Below are positions 1 through 7,123 of a DNA stretch of 33,776 bases, piece after piece (positions within the stretch are counted from its first letter, which is position 1; the number at the start of each line of letters is the position of its first letter). Below the pieces are notes generated by a model, which ran no database searches, was not told the origin of the DNA, and worked only from the letters and a program-made list of their open reading frames with translations. Origin of the DNA: DATCJU01 sp036562635 (GTDB lineage: Bacteria; Actinomycetota; Actinomycetes; Mycobacteriales; Pseudonocardiaceae). Made by a program: the position numbers and the translations under genes. The stretch lies in contig DATCJU010000007.1 of assembly GCA_036562635.1 (NCBI GenBank), positions 1 through 33,776 of the forward strand. The letters are read 5' to 3'.

Positions 1-2
1 GG

Positions 3-662
3 GACGCCCGGGTCGGCCGGTTCACCGACGACCCCCGCCTCTGGCCCCCAGGCTGCCAGGTCGACCTGGACGGCTTCAGCTACGAACGGCTCAGCCGTCT
101 GCCCAGCGACACCTCCGAGCCCTGCCCGATCGAGGACCGGCTGGCGTGGATGCAAAGATTCGCCACCACCACCCAGCTTCCCGGTACCGCGGAGAAGAGC
201 CGCGCCGAGTTCTCCCCCACCCCCTACGAGCAACTGGCCGCCGCACTACACCGGGACGGCCAGGAACGCCAGGCCCGCCTGGTCTCCCGGGAACGCGAAC
301 GCCTCCACCACCGCTCCCGCGGCGTGCTGAGCACGGTGTGGGGGGCGATCCAGCGCTGGACCATCGGCTACGGCTACCAACCCGTCCTCGCCCTGGCGTG
401 GGTACTGGGCGTGCTGACCGCCGGCACCCTCTACTTCGCCACGGCCGGGCCGCTCACCCCGATCAAGGACGACGAGCACCCCACCTGGGACCCCTTCCTC
501 TACACCCTCGACCTGCTGGTCCCCGTGCTCGACCTGGGGCACGAGAAGGCCTGGGACCCGGTCGGCGCCGACAAGTGGGCCGCCCTCCTGCTCATGGCCG
601 CCGGCTGGGTGCTGGTCACCTCGTTCGTGGCGGGCGCCAGCCGCGTCCTCCGCAGGCCGTGA
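3..662 (+). CDS. C-terminal part of a large membrane-associated protein (5' end outside window)
   Basis: The reading frame is open from base 3 of the window, so the gene starts upstream and only about 219 residues are seen. The visible part begins with a segment containing WPPGCQVDLDGFSYERL. That motif is typical of the end of the beta-helical, pentapeptide-like proteins that actinobacterial annotation calls membrane-associated oxidoreductases. A charged linker follows, then two hydrophobic segments, one starting near YQPVLALAWVLG and one near WAALLLMAAGWVLV, and an Arg-rich tail. This fits a soluble beta-helix tethered to the membrane by a C-terminal helical hairpin. The oxidoreductase label is family tradition; no redox motif is visible in this part. 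The gene is convergent with the DUF4231 gene. Function is unknown; the identification is moderately sure. Confidence 0.6.
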   Translation, partial: DARVGRFTDDPRLWPPGCQVDLDGFSYERLSRLPSDTSEPCPIEDRLAWMQRFATTTQLPGTAEKSRAEFSPTPYEQLAAALHRDGQERQARLVSRERERLHHRSRGVLSTVWGAIQRWTIGYGYQPVLALAWVLGVLTAGTLYFATAGPLTPIKDDEHPTWDPFLYTLDLLVPVLDLGHEKAWDPVGADKWAALLLMAAGWVLVTSFVAGASRVLRRP

Positions 663-847
663 CGACGCGACATCCCACCGCTCTCCACCACACCGGGCCC
701 GGGAGCGGAGGCGACTCACCGACCTACCGCCCGGCTCCACCCACGAGGGCGGTCTGCCCGTCCTCGGCCACGGAGGCCGGCCACCGTCGGTCGATCCCGG
801 CGGCTCTTCCGGCCGACCTCCGCGCGTTCCCCGTCGTCCGGGCGATG

Positions 848-862
848 CCACTCTGCGAGTGG
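848..862. terminator. Small hairpin between convergent genes
   Basis: CCACTC, loop TGC, then GAGTGG form a perfect 6-bp stem between the two convergent genes. A second small palindrome, ACGAGA-A-TCTCGT, lies at 887-899, closer to the DUF4231 stop codon. Either could end transcription, but neither has a U-tract. The rest of 663-926 shows no gene. Confidence 0.3.
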
Positions 863-926
863 TCCGACCATCAGTTCACCGAGGGCACGAGAATCTCGTC
901 GAGGTCGACTATGCCTGTTTGTTCTC

Positions 927-1718
927 CTAGTGCGAGACATGCTCGAGCTGCAACTCGCGCTTCCGCTGTTCCTCCTTCAGCGCCTCGACCCTCGTCGCGT
1001 AGATCTTCAGGATTTCTTCCTCACGCTTCCTACCGTAGTCACCGACCCGCAGATCGAATGCGTTGAATTCTTTCTCGATGGCGTCAGCGGTCTGCTGTTG
1101 ACAGAAAGCCCTTTCCCGGAACTTGAAGTATCCGGTGAATCCGGCCGAGATACTGACCAGGGCCGACAGAACGACACTCGACCATCGAGCAAAAGGATTC
1201 TCCAGTCCAGTACTCGTGAGACTGGTGACCGTGATCGAGCCGACGATGATGATGCCCTGGAAGATGTTGTGCACGCGCCGGTTACGCGCCGCACTCCTCC
1301 GGTACGACTCGATGTCGCGACGCGAGGCCACCAGGTAGAGACGAAGCGACCGCTGGACGTTCCGCTTGAAGGCGGACACGGCCAGCATGTGCTTGTTCTC
1401 GAGCTGCGTCAGTTCGTAGGCCTGCTTGGCGATCTCCGGCCGGTGCTTGAGGATCAGCCAGGCCGCAGCGGCCGTGGAGCCCACCCCGGCGATCAGGCCG
1501 ACGTAGCTGAACGGGGTTCGGCTGGTGGTCCAGATTCCGTAGAACGCCGTCCCGCCGAGCACCACAGCAACGATGATGCTTCCGATCAACCAGACGTAGC
1601 GGAGACGCTGTTTGACCTGAGCTTCACGGAGCAGAATCTGCTTCTCCGATATGTCAAGGGCGACCCGGCGCTCCAACTCGTCAGGACGATCGCCATCCGA
1701 CCGGTGACCGCTCTCCAA
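927..1718 (-). CDS. DUF4231 (SLATT-like) four-helix membrane protein
   Basis: This 263-residue protein has two hydrophobic hairpins: helices at about 41-60 and 71-90, then at about 150-168 and 178-197. A charged amphipathic stretch separates them and a Glu/Lys-rich helical tail follows. The second hairpin and the conserved pattern after it (FKFRERAFCQQQTADAIEKE, then F-x-L-x-x-G-x-Y) match DUF4231. That family is related to the SLATT domain, which is predicted to act as a membrane effector in conflict systems. The start is TTG at 1718, because an in-frame TAG lies two codons upstream; GGGGTAGGAG just before it could serve as a ribosome site. Base composition is clearly lower in GC than its neighbours, which suggests acquisition. 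No nucleotide-sensor or nuclease partner is next to it, so a defence role is inference only. Confidence 0.72.
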   Translation of the reverse strand: MESGHRSDGDRPDELERRVALDISEKQILLREAQVKQRLRYVWLIGSIIVAVVLGGTAFYGIWTTSRTPFSYVGLIAGVGSTAAAAWLILKHRPEIAKQAYELTQLENKHMLAVSAFKRNVQRSLRLYLVASRRDIESYRRSAARNRRVHNIFQGIIIVGSITVTSLTSTGLENPFARWSSVVLSALVSISAGFTGYFKFRERAFCQQQTADAIEKEFNAFDLRVGDYGRKREEEILKIYATRVEALKEEQRKRELQLEHVSH

Positions 1719-2377
1719 CTCCTACCCCTTCGGCGTTCACAGAACCCGCCGCACCGCAGCCAGGATAACGACAGAGAGTTGACGCTCCCTAAGCAATAAT
1801 CCATCTGGACTAAAGCACCCGCGAAGACATCGTCCCCCACATACACAGAGTCAACCCTCGTTGATCCGTTCGAGTGAGCAGGAGGAGCCAAAAAACTTCA
1901 AGGAACTCATTGCAGAGAGTCCCGGGACGCCACCAGCGCCACTCGCTCACGGATTCTCGCGCTTCCGCGGATACCAGCGATACGGTTCCGGTCACTCGCC
2001 GAGCTCGGAAGCCGTCGGTCGACGCGAGGCAGCCTGCCCTCCCAGGCTCCCCCGACGAACGCGGGTGTGCCACGCACCACCGGTCGAAGCCGAAGACGCC
2101 GTCGCCCCGGCGCCGCCCGGCTCGCCTCAGCAGCCGGAGCCCGCAGGAGCGACCCTCGAGAAGGCGCCGAGCGGCGCCAACAGCCCCTGCTCCACCACCA
2201 GACGATCCCGAACAACGTCCAGCCGCCACACGCACCCGCCGCATCACCGAAAGCAGCCAACAGGCCGACCCACGGCTCGGAAGACCCCCAGCAACGCCCC
2301 GGACCCCAGAACGACTGGAGGCCCCGGTCGAGGAGGACTTGCCTCCTGACCAGGGCCTCCAGGCCATCCATACGGCG
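1719..2377. other. Gene-free stretch between DUF4231 gene and tRNA-Ala
   Basis: No convincing gene is visible in these 659 bases. Open frames exist on both strands, but their translations are Pro/Arg/Ser-rich and of low complexity. The 1730-1900 part is less GC-rich than the rest and probably carries the promoter of the DUF4231 gene. A TATCCT hexamer on the minus strand (1762-1767) is a possible -10 element, without a clear -35. A short GGCCT-CC-AGGCC hairpin at 2354-2365 lies 13 bases past the tRNA 3' end and could help end its transcription. No copy of the tRNA 3' end was seen that would mark an attachment site. Confidence 0.5.
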
Positions 2378-2450
2378 TGGAGCTGACGGGATTCGAACCC
2401 GTGACCCCCACACTGCCAGTGTGGTGCGCTACCAACTGCGCTACAGCCCC
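2378..2450 (-). tRNA. tRNA-Ala(GGC)
   Basis: On the minus strand the sequence folds into a full cloverleaf. The 7-bp acceptor stem is GGGGCTG with CAGCTCC (one G-U pair), and the discriminator base is A. The anticodon stem is CCACA/TGTGG with loop CTGGCAG, giving anticodon GGC for alanine. The T arm contains GGTTCGAATCC. CCA is not encoded. Confidence 0.95.
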
Positions 2451-2555
2451 GTTTCCGTTGCCCCGGCGGGGTTTCCCTCTCGCCGTTGCGGGGCATACGT
2501 TACACGATGTTCCCTCCAGACTCCTAATCGGGGGTCCCCTCCACCCGCGCAGGTC

Positions 2556-2584
2556 TTCCGAAACCCCCACTGACCTGCTAAGAC
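2556..2584 (+). promoter_or_regulatory. Possible promoter of the PaaK-like gene
   Basis: TTCCGA (2556-2561) and TAAGAC (2579-2584) are spaced by 17 bases, and TAAGAC ends 6 bases before the ATG at 2591. The spacing copies the leaderless arrangement seen at other genes here, but both hexamers are weak matches. Confidence 0.3.
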
Positions 2585-2590
2585 AAGCCA

Positions 2591-3931
2591 ATGCCGATCC
2601 AGCAGGACGAGGTGCCGGCACTGGTCGACCCCGAGGCGGAAGGCATCGCCCCGGAGGCCCGCCGAGAGCTGCAACAGAAGCGTTTGCGCAGGTTGGTGGA
2701 CCTTCTACTGACCGAGGACGGTCTGCAGGGCAGGCGCCTGAAGGCCGCCGGCGTCGAACGCGGCGCGGATGTGAGCCTCGACACGCTGCACCAGCTGCCT
2801 CCGGTCACCAAACAGGACCTGTGGGAGCACTACCCCTTCGGGCTGCAGGTCGCCCCCGACGAGGAGATCGTGTGCGTGCACGGCTCCTCCGGCACCGGAG
2901 GCCGTCCCACCCTGGTCCCCTACACGGCACACGACATCGAGATCTGGGCCCAGGTGATGGCCCGCGCGCTCGGCGGGGCCGGCGCCACCCGCCGCAGCCG
3001 GGTGCACTGCGCCTACGGCTACGGCCTGTTCACCGGCGGTCTGGGCGTACACCACGGGGCCATGCGGCTCGGTGCCACGGTGCTGCCGATGTCCAGCGGC
3101 ATGACGGACCGCCAGATCCGGATGATCCTGGACCTGCGCCCCGACGTGCTGTGCTGCACCCCCTCCTACGCGATCCACCTCGGCGAGACCCTGCGCGCGG
3201 CCGGAATCGACCCGGACGAGCTGTCGCTGCGCGTCGGCGTGTTCGGTGCCGAGCCGTGGACCGAGCAGATGCGTGCCACCATCCAGGAGCTGCTCGGGAT
3301 ACGTGCCCTGGACATCTACGGGCTCTCCGAGATCATCGGCCCGGGCGTGGCCTGCGAGTCCCTGGACTCCGAGGGCATGCTCAACGTGGCCGAGGACCAC
3401 TTCTACGTGGAGGCCGTCGATCCCGACGGCAACCCCGTCCCCGACGGCACCCCCGGCGAGCTGGTGTTCACCACCCTCACCAAGACCGGGATGCCGCTGC
3501 TGCGCTACCGCACCGGCGACGTCGCCGCACTGGCCGACCCGGTGCCGGGCTCGCCGCGCACGTTGCGCCGGATGAGCAAGCTGATGGGTCGCCGGGACGA
3601 CATGCTCGTGGTGCGCGGGGTGAACGTCTTCCCCACCGAGATCGAGGCGGTGCTGCTGGCCGACGAGCGGGTCAGCCCGCACTACCTGGTGGTGGAGGAC
3701 CGGCGGGACGCGGCCCGCCCGGAACTGCGTGTCGTGGTGGAGCCCTTCACCGACGGCACGGACCGCGAGGCGCTGCGCCGCGACCTGGGCCACGCGCTGC
3801 GGGAACGTCTGGGCGTGGGCTGCGTGGTGTACGTGGTCGACCCGGGACGGGTGCCACGGACCGAGGTCGGCAAGGCACGTCGCCTGGTGCGCTGGGACTC
3901 CGGGGCACCCCCGCTGTCCGAGCTGGGCTGA
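2591..3931 (+). CDS. Phenylacetate-CoA ligase (PaaK-like AMP-forming ligase)
   Basis: This 446-residue member of the adenylate-forming family would activate an aryl acid with ATP and then load it on CoA. The phosphate-binding motif SSGTGGRPT is at about 99-107, the A5 motif YGLSE at 243-247 and RYRTGD at 305-310. The hinge and C-terminal lid begin at GRRDDMLVVRGVNVFPTEIE (333-352), which is characteristic of PaaK rather than of other acyl-CoA ligases. A lysine in TEVGKARRL near the C-terminus is the candidate catalytic lysine. Length matches PaaK (about 430-450). No other paa catabolic gene is nearby, so the natural substrate is uncertain; such orphan copies can act on other aryl acids. The ATG start lacks a clear ribosome site and may be leaderless. 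A strong terminator follows. Confidence 0.9.
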   Translation: MPIQQDEVPALVDPEAEGIAPEARRELQQKRLRRLVDLLLTEDGLQGRRLKAAGVERGADVSLDTLHQLPPVTKQDLWEHYPFGLQVAPDEEIVCVHGSSGTGGRPTLVPYTAHDIEIWAQVMARALGGAGATRRSRVHCAYGYGLFTGGLGVHHGAMRLGATVLPMSSGMTDRQIRMILDLRPDVLCCTPSYAIHLGETLRAAGIDPDELSLRVGVFGAEPWTEQMRATIQELLGIRALDIYGLSEIIGPGVACESLDSEGMLNVAEDHFYVEAVDPDGNPVPDGTPGELVFTTLTKTGMPLLRYRTGDVAALADPVPGSPRTLRRMSKLMGRRDDMLVVRGVNVFPTEIEAVLLADERVSPHYLVVEDRRDAARPELRVVVEPFTDGTDREALRRDLGHALRERLGVGCVVYVVDPGRVPRTEVGKARRLVRWDSGAPPLSELG

Positions 3932-3962
3932 CCCGGCGGCGACCCCGGCCCGGAACGACGAA

Positions 3963-4008
3963 CGGCCTCGCCGTTCCGCAGTACCACTGCTGCGGAACGG
4001 CGAGGCCG
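3963..4008. terminator. Bidirectional terminator, perfect 19-bp stem
   Basis: The left arm 3963-3981 and right arm 3990-4008 are perfect reverse complements over 19 bp, with an 8-base loop (TACCACTG). The hairpin sits between the convergent ligase and DsbA-like genes, 31 and 11 bases from their stop codons, and can serve both. Confidence 0.9.
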
Positions 4009-4019
4009 CCACGTGGGGC

Positions 4020-4823
4020 TCAGTTGGCCTTGGGCAGAGCCGCCTCCAGCCAGCCCGGCTGGCTGAGGTCGACCATCTGGCCGTCGACGACCACCGTCGG
4101 GGTGCCGAACACCTTCCTGCCCTGACGCTCCCGCTGCAGGGCCGGGTTCTGGCTCGCGGTCTCGTACTGCTGCTTCACCTGCTCGTCGTACCGGCCCTGG
4201 CGGACACAGGTCGCGAAGTCCTCACCCGCGCCGAGCGCCCGCCCCAGCTCGACGAGCTGGTCCTCGGTGTAGCCGGGGCCGCCCTCCTGGGGCTGCCGGG
4301 CGAACAGGCTGGCGTGGAAGTCCGGGAAGTAGCCGGCCTCGGCGGCACAGAGCGCGGCGTTGGCCGCGTCCAGGGAGTACCCCGGCGGGTCGGACAGTTC
4401 GTCGAGCAGGTTGACGACGTGGTAGCGCACCTGGATCCTGCCGTCGGCCACCGCCTGCTCGATCTCCGCGCCGTCCCGCTGTTCGAACGCACCGCAGGCC
4501 GGGCAGAGGAAGTCCTCGTAGATGTCGACGGTCACCCCGGACGCCGGGTCGCCAGCCACCACGGTGCCGTCCGGCTCCAGCCGGGTGTCGTAGCGTGCGT
4601 GCGCCTGGGTGACCGGGATCGCCGTGGACCGCACGGCGTCGTTGCTCTTGTTGTTCCTGACCAGGAGCACACCGCCGATCACCACGACGGCCATCACCGC
4701 CACGACGGCGATCCCGATGATCACGCTGCGCTTGTCGCCGCCGTTCTGCGCCGCGGCCGCGGCCCTGACCGCCTGCACGGCCTGCTGCCTGCGCTTGCGT
4801 TCGTTCCGCTCGGCACCGCCCAC
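4020..4823 (-). CDS. Membrane-anchored DsbA-like thioredoxin-fold protein
   Basis: This 267-residue protein has a short basic N-terminus (ERNERKRRQQ), one membrane helix at about 33-55 and an extracytoplasmic thioredoxin-fold domain. The active site is CPAC at 107-110, after VTVDIYEDFL, and the cis-proline motif is in KVFGTPTVVV near the C-terminus. This is the DsbA-like thioredoxin family (Thioredoxin_4) common in actinobacteria, which makes or reshuffles disulfides in exported proteins. The GTG start at 4823 follows AGGAGGG and lies only 2 bases after the stop of the MauE-like gene, so the two are surely co-transcribed. The upstream partner may keep the CPAC site in the right redox state. 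The frame extends further upstream, but that part only reads through the neighbour. Confidence 0.88.
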   Translation of the reverse strand: MGGAERNERKRRQQAVQAVRAAAAAQNGGDKRSVIIGIAVVAVMAVVVIGGVLLVRNNKSNDAVRSTAIPVTQAHARYDTRLEPDGTVVAGDPASGVTVDIYEDFLCPACGAFEQRDGAEIEQAVADGRIQVRYHVVNLLDELSDPPGYSLDAANAALCAAEAGYFPDFHASLFARQPQEGGPGYTEDQLVELGRALGAGEDFATCVRQGRYDEQVKQQYETASQNPALQRERQGRKVFGTPTVVVDGQMVDLSQPGWLEAALPKAN

Positions 4824-4825
4824 GA

Positions 4826-5371
4826 TCAGTGTCCCTCCTGAACTTCGTGCGAGACCGGTTCGGCCTCGGGGCTCACCTGGTCCGGTTCGCTCCTCCTGCG
4901 ACCGGCACCCAACCAGCCGTCCAACGACACCGCGGTCCACGGGCGCACCACCAGCCAGACCGCCAGTGCCAGGAAACCGAGATCACGTGCCAGTTCCTGC
5001 GGGTACCGGGTCTCCTCGGGAGCGATGTCCCCACCGCCGCCGAAACAACCACAGTCGATGCTCAGTCCGCGTGCCCAGGCCTGGACGATCCCGGCGATGA
5101 ACACCAGCAACAGCAACGCCGAGACCACCCCGACCAGCCGGGTGCCCACGCCCACCAACAACAGCACGCCGAGAGCCAGCTCCAGGAACGGAAGTCCGGC
5201 CGCGACCACACCCACCAGGTCGGGCGGCAGTACGCGATAGGCGGCCACCGACACGTAGGTCTGCGCCGGGTCCGCGGCCTTGATCCCGCCGGAGAACAAC
5301 CACACCGCCGCGAGTCCGAGGCGCACGACGGTGCCGACAACATCGAGTAGCCGAGGCGAGGATCGAGCCAC
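4826..5371 (-). CDS. MauE/DoxX-like membrane protein
   Basis: This protein of about 181 residues has four membrane helices in the MauE/DoxX pattern (VRLGLAAVWLFSGGIKAADP, then LELALGVLLLVGVG, then a third and fourth helix). The motif IDCGCFGGGG at about 105-114 is the MauE-type cysteine site on the outer face. MauE was first known from methylamine dehydrogenase maturation, where it helps form disulfides; here no mau genes are present. It probably works with the DsbA-like protein encoded 2 bases downstream. The GTG at 5371 is preferred because homology begins at once after it; GTG 5404 and ATG 5431 are alternatives. A weak promoter (TTGCTC at 5426-5431, TAAGGG at 5404-5409, 16-base spacer) would start RNA near 5397 and exclude the longer forms. 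Confidence 0.82.
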   Translation of the reverse strand: MARSSPRLLDVVGTVVRLGLAAVWLFSGGIKAADPAQTYVSVAAYRVLPPDLVGVVAAGLPFLELALGVLLLVGVGTRLVGVVSALLLLVFIAGIVQAWARGLSIDCGCFGGGGDIAPEETRYPQELARDLGFLALAVWLVVRPWTAVSLDGWLGAGRRRSEPDQVSPEAEPVSHEVQEGH

Positions 5372-5419
5372 GAGCGGCAGCGTACCGACCGTACCTGAAC
5401 ACACCCTTAGACACCCTCG

Positions 5420-5445
5420 GTAATGGAGCAACTACTCTCCATCAC
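5420..5445 (-). terminator. Probable terminator of the GNAT gene
   Basis: GTAATGGAG and CTCCATCAC form a 9-bp stem with one mismatch around an 8-base loop, 14 bases past the stop of the acetyltransferase gene. It overlaps the possible promoter of the next gene (5404-5431). Confidence 0.45.
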
Positions 5446-5458
5446 GGTATACGGCTGT

Positions 5459-6301
5459 TCAGTCCAGCAGCTCGTCCACCCGGCGCACATAGGTGACCAC
5501 CGGATAGGCGCCACGGAACCCGCAGTGCTCCGCGAACCGCTCCTCCGAACCGCCCTCGGCGACGTATCCGGCGACCACCAACGCCCCGGCCTCCCGCAGC
5601 CTCCGCACCGCCTCGGCCACCAGCGCGGCCCCCAGCCCGTGACGGCGACGTCCCGCCCGGACCACGACCTGCTCCACCAGCCCGATCCCCCGGTCCACGA
5701 ACCCGGACAGCACGCCGGCGGGCCGGAACAGGCCCGGGTCGTCCACCACCAGCAGCAGGCAACGCGGGTCGTCGAGCCGGTGCCCGAGGTGTCGGATCAG
5801 CTTGGGTCCCCCGCCCCACGGCAGGCCCAGCTCGTCCCCGAGCAGGGCCGTCACCGCCGGCAGGTCGGCGTCCTGCGCCGGTCGCGGCGCCGGACCTGTC
5901 CAGCGGTCGGCCGGTGCGGGCTCACCCCGGCACACCACGGCCACCAGTTCCTCGGCCGCCTGCCAGCCGGCGTCGTCGGCGATACCGTCGATCTCCTCCA
6001 CCGTGGTGGGCGAGGCGTACACCACGGCCTCGGCCCGGCCGACGTCGGCGAAGGTCTGTTCCAGCCGGAGCAGGGTGGCCCCGACCTCCGCCGGGGTGCC
6101 GTCGAGGGCGCAGGCGTGGTTGCCGCCGGGCAGCGGGTCGTACGGGTTCACCACCACCCGGGCGCATCCGACCCGACCGATCCGGCCGTAACGCACCGCG
6201 CCCGAGGCCAGGCGGCAGGTCTCGACCAGCTCGGCCAGGCGACGGGCCCGGGTCTCGTCGAGCAGCTCGGGATCCTCGGGGTCGCGCAACGGATCGGGCA
6301 C
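5459..6301 (-). CDS. GNAT family N-acetyltransferase
   Basis: The C-terminal half carries the GNAT acetyl-CoA site: a beta strand VEQVVVRAG followed by RRRHGLGAALV, which fits R/Q-x-x-G-x-G/A. FAEHCGFRG comes near the end, as in GNAT motif B. The N-terminal half (about 120 residues) has NPYDPLPGGNHA and TLLRLEQTFAD and looks like a degenerate first GNAT-like repeat, so the protein may be a tandem GNAT. The substrate cannot be told. The start is uncertain: GTG 6301 is used here, and GTG 6361 or 6376 (with AGGA 12 bases before it) are alternatives. The gene is divergent from the VIT1 gene, with little room for separate promoters if the longer form is correct. Confidence 0.8.
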   Translation of the reverse strand: MPDPLRDPEDPELLDETRARRLAELVETCRLASGAVRYGRIGRVGCARVVVNPYDPLPGGNHACALDGTPAEVGATLLRLEQTFADVGRAEAVVYASPTTVEEIDGIADDAGWQAAEELVAVVCRGEPAPADRWTGPAPRPAQDADLPAVTALLGDELGLPWGGGPKLIRHLGHRLDDPRCLLLVVDDPGLFRPAGVLSGFVDRGIGLVEQVVVRAGRRRHGLGAALVAEAVRRLREAGALVVAGYVAEGGSEERFAEHCGFRGAYPVVTYVRRVDELLD

Positions 6302-6391
6302 ACCGCCCAGGCTGGCACAACCGGTCCCTTCCGGCCCGTCACCGGATGGTGTCCCCGTCACGAAGGCTGTCCTCACTCCGCGTGTCGTTCC

Positions 6392-6397
6392 TACAGT
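6392..6397 (+). promoter_or_regulatory. -10 element (TACAGT) for a leaderless VIT1 transcript
   Basis: TACAGT fits the actinobacterial TANNNT -10 consensus and ends exactly 6 bases before the GTG at 6404. RNA would begin at or next to the start codon. The -35 side is weak (TGTCCT at 6368-6373). There is no ribosome site, which supports a leaderless message. Confidence 0.55.
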
Positions 6398-6403
6398 CGA
6401 GAC

Positions 6404-7123
6404 GTGACCGAGGTGGGGACTGCGGGAGCGGAGGAGGTCGGCCACACCCACGCCGACGTGTCGGGTGGCTGGTTGCGCCCGGCGGTGTTCGGCGCCATGG
6501 ACGGTCTGGTGACCAACATCGCCCTGGTCGCCGGGGTCGGCGGCGGTGGTGGGTCCTCCCAGGTGATCGTGCTGACCGGGATCGCCGGTCTGGTCGCGGG
6601 TGCCTTCTCCATGGCCCTCGGCGAGTACGCCTCGGTGGAGACCCAGAACAGCGCGGTACGCGCCGAGGTGGCGGTCGAACGCGAGGAGCTGCGCACCAAT
6701 CCGGCAGCCGAGCAGGCCGAGCTGGTGGAGATGTACGTGCGGATGGGGCTCTCCCGGCCCACGGCGGAGGCGGTGGCGGAGGAGGTGCACGCCGATCCCG
6801 AGCTGGCGGTACGGGTGCACATCACCCAGGAGCTGGGGGTCGATCCCGACGAGCAGCCCTCACCACTGGCCGCCGGTGCCTCGTCGTTCCTGTGCTTCGC
6901 GCTGGGTGCGCTGCTGCCGTTGATCCCCTACCTGCTGGGGTTCGACTCCCTGGTGGCGGGGCTGTTGGTGGGCGCGGTGGGCCTGTTCGCGATGGGCGCG
7001 GTGGTGGCGCGCTGGACCACCCGGTCCTGGCTGGTGAACGGGTTGCGTCAGCTCGGGTTCGGTGCGGTGGCGGCCGGTGCGACCTACCTGGTCGGCATGC
7101 TGATCGGCGTGTCCGTCGCCTAG
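6404..7123 (+). CDS. VIT1/CCC1 family iron/manganese transporter
   Basis: This 239-residue membrane protein carries the VIT1/CCC1 hallmarks. FGAMDGLVTNIALVAGV in the first helix is followed by GLVAGAFSMALGEYASVETQN in the second. Then comes an acidic, cytoplasmic metal-binding helical region rich in Glu (about 80-140), and three helices to the C-terminus. The family moves Fe2+ or Mn2+ out of the cytosol, usually by proton exchange, and protects against metal excess. The GTG start is set by the TACAGT hexamer 6 bases upstream and by homology; the frame extends back but only through the opposite-strand acetyltransferase gene. Its stop overlaps by 3 bases with the stop region of the convergent LysR gene. 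Confidence 0.92.
   Translation: MTEVGTAGAEEVGHTHADVSGGWLRPAVFGAMDGLVTNIALVAGVGGGGGSSQVIVLTGIAGLVAGAFSMALGEYASVETQNSAVRAEVAVEREELRTNPAAEQAELVEMYVRMGLSRPTAEAVAEEVHADPELAVRVHITQELGVDPDEQPSPLAAGASSFLCFALGALLPLIPYLLGFDSLVAGLLVGAVGLFAMGAVVARWTTRSWLVNGLRQLGFGAVAAGATYLVGMLIGVSVA

Noticed and set aside
2378..2450. Possible attachment site with a repeat of the tRNA-Ala 3' end
   Set aside because: No second copy of the tRNA 3' end and no integrase were found in the window.
1810..2496. Minus-strand frame across tRNA-Ala with a peptide like GFESRQLH
   Set aside because: This is the usual false translation of a tRNA gene; the rest is low complexity.
2377..4125. Plus-strand 582-codon frame overlapping the PaaK-like gene
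   Set aside because: It is an out-of-frame shadow beginning inside the tRNA gene; the ligase frame has all motifs.
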